Part shown: positions 60,001 through 64,000 of the stretch, in pieces
How positions within the stretch are numbered: position 1 is the stretch's first letter
How the letters are laid out: every line of letters starts with the position of its first letter
Source of the DNA: Apoderus coryli
Lineage: Eukaryota; Arthropoda; Insecta; Coleoptera; Attelabidae
NCBI GenBank assembly: GCA_911728435.2
Contig: OU452204.1
Location: 20,930,430-20,994,429 of the forward strand
Direction: 5' to 3'
DNA length: 64,000 nt
Notes under the pieces: generated by a model
The model's database searches: none
What the model was told of the DNA's origin: nothing
What the model saw: the letters and a program-made list of their open reading frames with translations, nothing else
Translations under genes and position numbers: made by a program

Positions 60001-62647
60001 ATATCTATTTTCAGATATTTATACTGGGATTACTTACTTGATATGTCCTGATGAAATCTTTCCTAGTTTGCTAATTCTTGGCAAATCCTTAAATTGAAAA
60101 TCTTCCAGGATATCTTCCGACGTTTTCCAATTTTTTGGGTGAAGTATTTTAGCAGGATTGTCAGTTATTATAATCACAACAAGAAAATAAATATTTACGA
60201 TCCTAATAGGTATTCCTTGTAATTTTAAACTTAAAATTATGAGTTCGTTGCTTCTAAATAAATTAAAAAAATCGTAAATTAAACAAAACGTTTATTTTAA
60301 CAACTTCTGTAAGACGTAAAATTGATTTAAACATTTCACAAATGGATTTATACGGAAAATTTAAATTATCACAACAGACTAAATAAAATAACCTTGAATT
60401 ATACAAGGCATCTAACAATGCGTTCGTAATCCACACCCCAACTCAGCTGTCCAACTTGTCATTGGTCATTGAGGTTGAATTCATGATTTACCTAAATCTC
60501 AATTATACTTTTAAAAGAACGTATACATTAGTGAGGGGCTCAAAAATTTGGCCTTGAAGGAAAACTTACGTGGGGGCGTTTTTCATTTCGTGGAATAGGG
60601 GATAATAAATACATAATAGGTGGGGTGATTTATAATATTGAAGCCCACTTTCTGCAGGACAATTAGCGTCAGACGACTCTTGTATTGAAGCATCTTCAAG
60701 CCGTTTATTTCTAACTAGTTCAACTTTATTTGTTTCAGAGATATTCGCTTCAATAAAATCCAAGAGATCCCGAAAGGCATATTTAAAGGAAACCGTTACT
60801 TGGTGACGATATTGATGAACGATAATTTACTGACTGAACTGAAGAACGACACTTTTGCCGGTTTATTTCATCTACAAAATTTGTATCTGCACAAAAATCA
60901 AATTCGTCATATCGACTCTGGCGTCTTCCAGCCGTTGAAACGCCTTGAACGATTGTAAGTATTAGTGGCATAAGTATTTTTAATCTATGCTGACAAATAA
61001 AATAGTATTTTTTGAAGTAATCCATTACGGAGAGGAGTTGAGTGTATTTTTAAATCAAACGACGTCTACTCCACAAAGTATTCATATGCTGGGACTCCGA
61101 AACATGTCCATTTGAATAAAGATTTTTGAAATTATTAGTGGAGACGACGAAATTATTTCATTGTTATTAGCGAATAAATTAAACTGTGAATTTGGTTTGT
61201 CGGCGTTGCTATGGTGCTTTTTCATAACCGATGTTACTTTTGTCATTACCAGGAAATTTAGCCGGACTTAAATCCGTTAGATTTGTTTCTTTGAAGCCAT
61301 TTAAAATCCTTTGTTTACAAAACTCCACTTAACACTGAAGAACGATAATTAACCCAACGGATACGGCTTGCAATGAGTTTGAAGGAGCAGGACATCCTGT
61401 ATAATACCACTTAATGTAAATCACCATTCGAAATTTTGAAAAAGCACATCCAATGTATATTTTATTTGAACACACTTGTATTTTGAGACTAAATATTTCT
61501 TTAATCAGTCAGCAGTTGGACGTATTCTTAGCAGGTTTTATTTAAACATGCTGCCAGACCTTGTTCGTGCATATTTTCTGTTTGAATTTCTCGTTAATTC
61601 TCATTAGGTGTTATGTTAAATTTTTATGTTTCTTTACAAAAAAATTCCCGTTATATACGAGCTATACAGGGGATCCGGGAAGTATATTGATCTATAGGTA
61701 TGCGGTGTTTCAGAAATCGTAGAAATAAGATTTTTTCTTCATATATATCAACATATGGTTGATTCAACTTCGCTCGGTAGCTACATGACATTAAAAAAGT
61801 TTTATTTTTATCAGTACACATTTCATTGTTAAAAAAGTGTGGACAGCTTCACCAGTGCCGTGCATACCGGCTATCACTAAAGTAATTTTGATAAAAAAAT
61901 TGTCCGCCACTAACTTTTTTTATTTTTTGGTTAGCAAAGTTATGTAGGTCGTTTAGAGCATAATAAAACTTACCTCTTAATATTTTGTCAACCACAATTT
62001 CAATAATCTCATCATTTAAAAGGAGTTTATTTCTTTGTAATAAAGCCAACTCCACAAACAAATCAATTTAATATGCTTCAGAGTACATATATCAAACCAA
62101 ACATGTTTCGGGACTCGCTGTTCCCATCATCAGTGGTACATTAAATTATTTTAAAATTGAAATTTTTCTCGAGACGGTTAATTGAATTCAGACATGATAC
62201 AGATTCATTTGTGAAAACGGGAATTTTTTTATATTTTATACACTAAATTAATTCGTGGCACACACGCAAATTGACTAAATGGGCCACGAATTAATTTAGT
62301 GTATAAAATATAAAAAAATTCCCGTTTTCACAAATGAATCTGTATCATGTCTGAATTCAATTAACCGTCTCGAGACAAATTTCAATTTTAAAATAATTTA
62401 ATGTACCACTGATGATGGGAACAGCGAGTCCCGAAACATGTTTGGTTTGATATATGTACTCTGAAGCATATTAAATTGATTTGTTTGTGGAGTTGACGAA
62501 TTTTATTTGAATAATAAAAAATAATCTACAATTAATTAATTATGCACCTTTTAACTATTTTCTGTTTAATTATAGATATCTACACAACAATGCCTTAAGG
62601 GAATTTGAAGCAGAACTCTTTTCAAATCTACCTTCACTTGAAAGACT
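47825..62647 (+). CDS. Pxn: peroxidasin, 5' part (signal peptide, LRRNT, LRRs)
   Basis: Peroxidasin is a secreted heme peroxidase of basement membranes with N-terminal LRRs, Ig domains and a peroxidase domain. Exons seen are 47825-48003, 60739-60954 and 62576-62647, joined in phase 2 (TT|A giving Leu). The first has a signal peptide (MRNLIILCLVALTVDG) and the cysteine-rich LRR cap CPPKCLCFRKSVRCM. The second holds three 24-residue LRR units (for example LQNLYLHKNQIRHIDSGVF). The third holds one (LYLHNNALREFEAELFSNL). The cap sequence and the exon-per-repeat layout are what I associate with peroxidasin; a different LRR-Ig protein is possible, because the Ig and peroxidase exons lie outside. 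Either ATG 47825 or 47828 could be used. Intron 1 is about 12.7 kb and filled with retroelements. Confidence 0.82.
48798..48984. mobile_element. short MITE with TAYAGGGTGTYC ends
   Basis: The left end TACAGGGTGTCC and the right end, reverse-complemented, TATAGGGTGTTCC flank 187 bp without coding. TA at both edges suggests a Tc1/mariner-type non-autonomous element. Similar termini occur near 22025, 49370 and 62936. Confidence 0.6.
49142..49185 (-). ncRNA. type I hammerhead ribozyme (minimal stem III)
   Basis: Read on the minus strand: stem I 5' strand TCACCA (49185-49180), CTGATGA (49179-49173), stem II GTCG with loop TGGAT and CGAC, GAAA, then ACGGCCGT as a stem III with essentially no loop, C at the cleavage site (49148), and the stem I 3' strand TGGTGA (49147-49142), fully complementary to the 5' strand. 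Every conserved core position of a hammerhead is present. Very short stem III hammerheads are known from animal retroelements and retrozymes, where they work best as dimers. No repeat copy of this unit was seen next to it. Confidence 0.75.
49464..50100. repeat. inverted repeat with about 90-bp arms
   Basis: The arm at 49464-49553 (from ccttagcatt through aatgcaattttgtaatagg and tttcgaaatatcgtcat to tttctg) is the near-perfect reverse complement of 50010-50100. The spacer is about 456 bp. It may be a MITE-type DNA element; its right edge abuts exactly the point where the LINE at 50101 is cut. Confidence 0.75.
50101..50641 (-). mobile_element. LINE fragment, 5' part of reverse transcriptase
   Basis: The minus strand encodes FPNKGSTGMDCIAIQIFK, ENYRPIALLSTLSKIIEK, QHGFREGFSTETSTLQFI and LFDLSNAFDVVDRDFLC. 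It then stops at the edge of the inverted repeat at 50100, so the catalytic box is missing. Confidence 0.8.
50642..51889. other. peroxidasin intron 1, unassigned
   Basis: A minus-strand open frame of 79 codons at 50779-51018 (MTRITDRPRTFRVVFSDE) is not recognised. A 77-codon plus frame at 51134-51367 looks like chance. Both may be transposon debris. Confidence 0.25.
51890..53660 (-). mobile_element. LINE copy with internal micro-inversion
   Basis: The minus strand runs from the linker (MTEMRELWKFIQNKKRKSR, FADYFQSIFVP) to FDDVLK near 53405. It resumes at about 53238 with GEADVI and RPISILSNFSKVFEMIL, then TDFSKAFDRLDHNIIKF, SGAPQGSNLAPLIFAIFVND, LLFADDLKLF and a C-terminus with frame breaks near 52200. 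Between these, 53239-53404 encodes the missing middle block, but on the plus strand. Confidence 0.88.
53662..54170 (+). mobile_element. decayed mariner-family fragment
   Basis: The plus strand, across frames, shows SSLQRILTKDLCLHAYK, MDEAHFHLDEFVNGQNCR, RVTVWRGFCAG and AVTVTGARYRDM. These match the same transposase family as the element at 17961-19253. Both ends are missing. Confidence 0.7.
54171..54766. other. peroxidasin intron 1, AT-rich, no gene seen
   Basis: No supported feature. Confidence 0.35.
54767..57060 (+). mobile_element. LINE copy split by a second LINE
   Basis: The left part encodes SYLKDRFPYVESRGF, SGVPQGSVLGPLLFLCFIDD and LLYADDFKVYS and stops at NLYLNID (55137). The right part resumes at 56327 with DKCFSVSYTRKINPVKF, DLGVWFDGKLSF and LEYASVVWNPMYAIHM. 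After a frame break comes HDILLNRFNLVSLNTRRE. An AAATA tail ends near 57060. The bases GATAA occur on both sides of the insertion. Confidence 0.85.
55138..56326 (-). mobile_element. LINE nested in the LINE at 54767-57060
   Basis: The minus strand encodes one open RT region of 342 residues: SHEVLLTKLSRYGVRG, SGVPQGSVLGPLLFVVYIND, LYADDTSLVCYG, LLGIIVDDALCW, and the C-terminal tail YNALPRRVREYSSEMFKRTI / KHAFYSVEEY. The 3' end is an ATT-repeat tail at 55138-55152. It is 5'-truncated. It is the least decayed RT frame in the window, with no stop over more than 1 kb. Confidence 0.92.
57110..57605 (-). mobile_element. internally deleted mariner remnant
   Basis: The minus strand shows an N-terminal block, VEKWIAEFKRGRTNTN. 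It then shows DLAPSELFLFSNLKRMLARK from the third catalytic region, with the middle missing. It lies between two LINE copies. Confidence 0.5.
57611..59460 (+). mobile_element. LINE copy B (same family as copy A at 12.7 kb)
   Basis: The plus strand encodes a linker (ARATWDIINNKRNSS), then NNYRPISIVPVLGKIFEK, with a TAA at 58149 where copy A has Gln. It continues through LDLTKAFDCV, a damaged GVPQG block near 58480, the catalytic box as FADGST (Gly for the second Asp), FLGVTLDQKLTW and the C-terminus LPDSLKTLSLAMF-like tail. It ends in an AATAAATAAATAA tail near 59460. The catalytic change and the stop make it inactive. Confidence 0.88.
59461..60738. other. peroxidasin intron 1, right end
   Basis: A short TA run lies at 59690-59703. 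No supported exon. The acceptor tgtttcag at 60731-60738 closes the intron. Confidence 0.45.
60739..60954 (+). CDS. Pxn: peroxidasin exon 2 (three LRR units)
   Basis: 216 nt, exactly three 72-nt LRR modules, phase 2 at both ends. Units include IRFNKIQEIPKGIF, LMNDNLLTELKNDTF and LYLHKNQIRHIDSGVF. The donor is GTAAGT. Confidence 0.9.
60955..62046. other. peroxidasin intron 2, left part
   Basis: Contains gggactccgaaacatgtcc at about 61090, which matches the GAAAC side of the hammerhead-like motif but has no CTGANGA. No exon seen. Confidence 0.35.
62093..62139 (-). ncRNA. hammerhead-like motif, left arm of the palindrome
   Basis: Minus strand: ACCA, CTGATGA (62133-62127), an extra T, stem II GGGA/TCCC, GAAA (62109-62106), ACATGT, T, then TGGT pairing with ACCA. 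The layout is type I, with one extra base before stem II and U at the cleavage position, so activity is uncertain. Confidence 0.5.
62403..62449 (+). ncRNA. hammerhead-like motif, right arm of the palindrome
   Basis: Plus-strand mirror of the motif at 62093-62139, with CTGATGA at 62409-62415 and GAAA at 62433-62436. This copy is in the same sense as the peroxidasin pre-mRNA. Confidence 0.5.
62576..62647 (+). CDS. Pxn: peroxidasin exon 3 (one LRR unit)
   Basis: 72 nt, a single LRR (YLHNNALREFEAELFSNLPS), phase 2 at both ends, acceptor aattatag, donor GTAAGT. The next exon is not found before the window ends. Confidence 0.9.
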
Positions 62648-63302
62648 GTAAGTATATTCATTTATCTGTGATATGTTATTTGCAAAATTGTGAAAGAACA
62701 AAATGATTAAAACAAAGGACAAATCTAAACCAACTAACGTATAGTCTCAACAATTTTGTATTTTACGATCACTTTAGACTTTCACACAGCTAACAATTTA
62801 TTAATTTGAATTTCTTCTATAGCTTTAGAATTTTTATAAATATAAAAGTCTAATAATTTTTTTTATTAATGATAATAAGCTCGCTCCGGCCCTGCATAGA
62901 ATCAGTATTTTCATATTTTCATCCATATATATACAGGGTGTCGTTCTACAACCGAAAATAAGATTTTTTTTCATATGAACATATATATCGAAAAATGCTT
63001 CGTTTTTCAGATACAGCGTGATATTTGTAACTTCCTGACAATGTAGGATTGTAGGATTATTAAAAAATATGATATCCCATGATTAGGAAAATGTCAAATT
63101 TATTGTTCTTTTTAGAAAATATAAAAAAAGCCCACAAAAAAAAAGTTGGGACAAAATTTGTTCTGACCCCCCTAGCCTAACCCACCCTGACATTTACCTG
63201 ACGTTTACCTTCCTGTAGGATGACTTCTTGATGCGGCGAAAGTGGCTTTAAAGGCTTATGAGTATGGCTGACAGGGTCGGGCTTTGTCATTTTATTTTGT
63301 TT
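62648..63302. other. peroxidasin intron 3, no gene seen
   Basis: A tatacagggtgtcgttctac segment near 62932 resembles a MITE end. The stretch near 63160-63300 is probably the flank or pol-end region of the gypsy element. Confidence 0.35.
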
Positions 63303-64000
63303 TCAGTGAAGATCTTCAATGGTATGTTCTTGGTCAAATTTCGGAATTAAAACCTCTTCGGGTACATTCATTAAAGTATTGAGTTGTCTACCCATTAAGC
63401 GTTCTGCTGGCGATGATTTTCCGTTTTTAGGAGTGGTGTTATAATCAAGTAGAGCAAGGAAGTTATGATCGGGAATATTTTTTATGAAGAGTCCCCGTAC
63501 TGCTCTTTCAACCAATCCATTAGACTTAGGATAGTATGGACTTGATGTGACAGATTTTATGTTCAATGAAATTATGAATTCCTAGAACTCCTTCGAATTA
63601 AATGGAGGACCATTATCTCTGTCATTACCGTTTGCGGCACTCCGTGATGTTCAAACATCTTTTTAAGATTGTTTATCACCGATGAAGCTGTTTTTGACGT
63701 TACTTTGTTTACACAAATGAATTCTGAGTGATAGTCTATCACTACTAAAAAATCCTTCCCGTTGATGTATGCAAAATCGATTCCAATTTTCGCCCATGGA
63801 AGATTCTGAACTCGATGTGGCAACAACGGTTCCGTTTTGTTTGATTTAGAATACTTCAAACAAGTCATGCATGATTCAACCTTCCTGGTTATGTCATAAT
63901 ACATTCCCGGCCAATAATATGCTCTTTTTGCTCGAAATATGCATGAATTTATGCCTTGGTGCGACTTATGAATATGGTTTATAAATTCAGATCCTAATTT
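63303..64000 (-). mobile_element. gypsy-type LTR retrotransposon, integrase fragment
   Basis: The minus strand enters from the right edge with the HHCC zinc finger (HIHKSHQG ... CMTCLKYSK). It then has the catalytic core with GIDFAYINGKDFLVVIDYHS and HHGVPQTVMT. After a frame break near 63590 come SPYYPKSNGLVERAVRG (third acidic residue Glu) and ERLMGRQLNT. A frame break falls right after the second catalytic position, so this copy is inactive. The rest of pol lies beyond the window. Confidence 0.88.

Larger units (their letters stand above)
62047..62495. repeat. near-perfect palindrome, 213-bp arms
   Basis: Arms 62047-62259 and 62283-62495 are reverse complements with one mismatch that I can find (T versus G beside ctcgagacgg). 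The loop is 23 bp. Each arm carries a hammerhead-like motif near its outer end. It lies in peroxidasin intron 2, 80 bp before exon 3, so the pre-mRNA would form a very long hairpin. Confidence 0.95.

Noticed and set aside
61080..61110. Fifth hammerhead-like site (gggactccgaaacatgtcc)
   Set aside because: Lacks the CTGANGA half, so it is at most a fragment.

Overview
The window is AT-rich nuclear DNA from an insect. A beetle is my best guess, but nothing in the sequence fixes the order. The evidence is spliced genes with GT-AG introns, canonical metazoan proteins, AATAAA signals, and many non-LTR retrotransposon (LINE) and mariner remnants in introns and gaps.

Layout. On the minus strand, 171-7792 holds a Ser-rich protein I cannot name. 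One of its introns carries a 20-21 bp minisatellite, and that array is itself split by a 3.35 kb insertion. Also on the minus strand, 11556-22391 holds the 5' half of protein kinase N (three HR1 repeats), starting with a seven-codon exon. Its C2 and kinase exons are not visible. Divergent from it, on the plus strand, 23509-24909 encodes a small protein with two chromodomains. A transposon-rich gap (24.9-33.7 kb) follows.

A compact gene cluster lies at 33.7-43 kb. It contains Arp6 (minus; a SWR1/SRCAP-type remodeller subunit with extra N- and C-terminal tails), a peroxisomal enoyl-CoA isomerase ending in SKL (minus), the Hsp90 co-chaperone AIP (plus) and UBL7 (plus; UBL and UBA domains). The right third is the 5' part of peroxidasin (plus; signal peptide, LRRNT and the first LRR exons). 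Its first intron of about 12.7 kb is packed with at least six retrotransposon copies. A gypsy integrase fragment closes the window.

The host genes do not form an operon or pathway. Two of them (Arp6 and the tandem chromodomain protein) are chromatin factors. Summed exon lengths are divisible by three for Arp6, AIP, UBL7, ECI and the five PKN exons, which supports those models.

The most unusual signals are these. A 44-nt element on the minus strand at 49142-49185 has a complete type I hammerhead ribozyme core. Related hammerhead-like motifs lie at 28490, 29360 and in both arms of a palindrome at 62047-62495, whose 213-bp arms differ at one position. There is also a clean insertion inside the minisatellite with an ATAT duplication, a micro-inversion inside a LINE, and several nested transposon insertions whose boundaries can be read directly.
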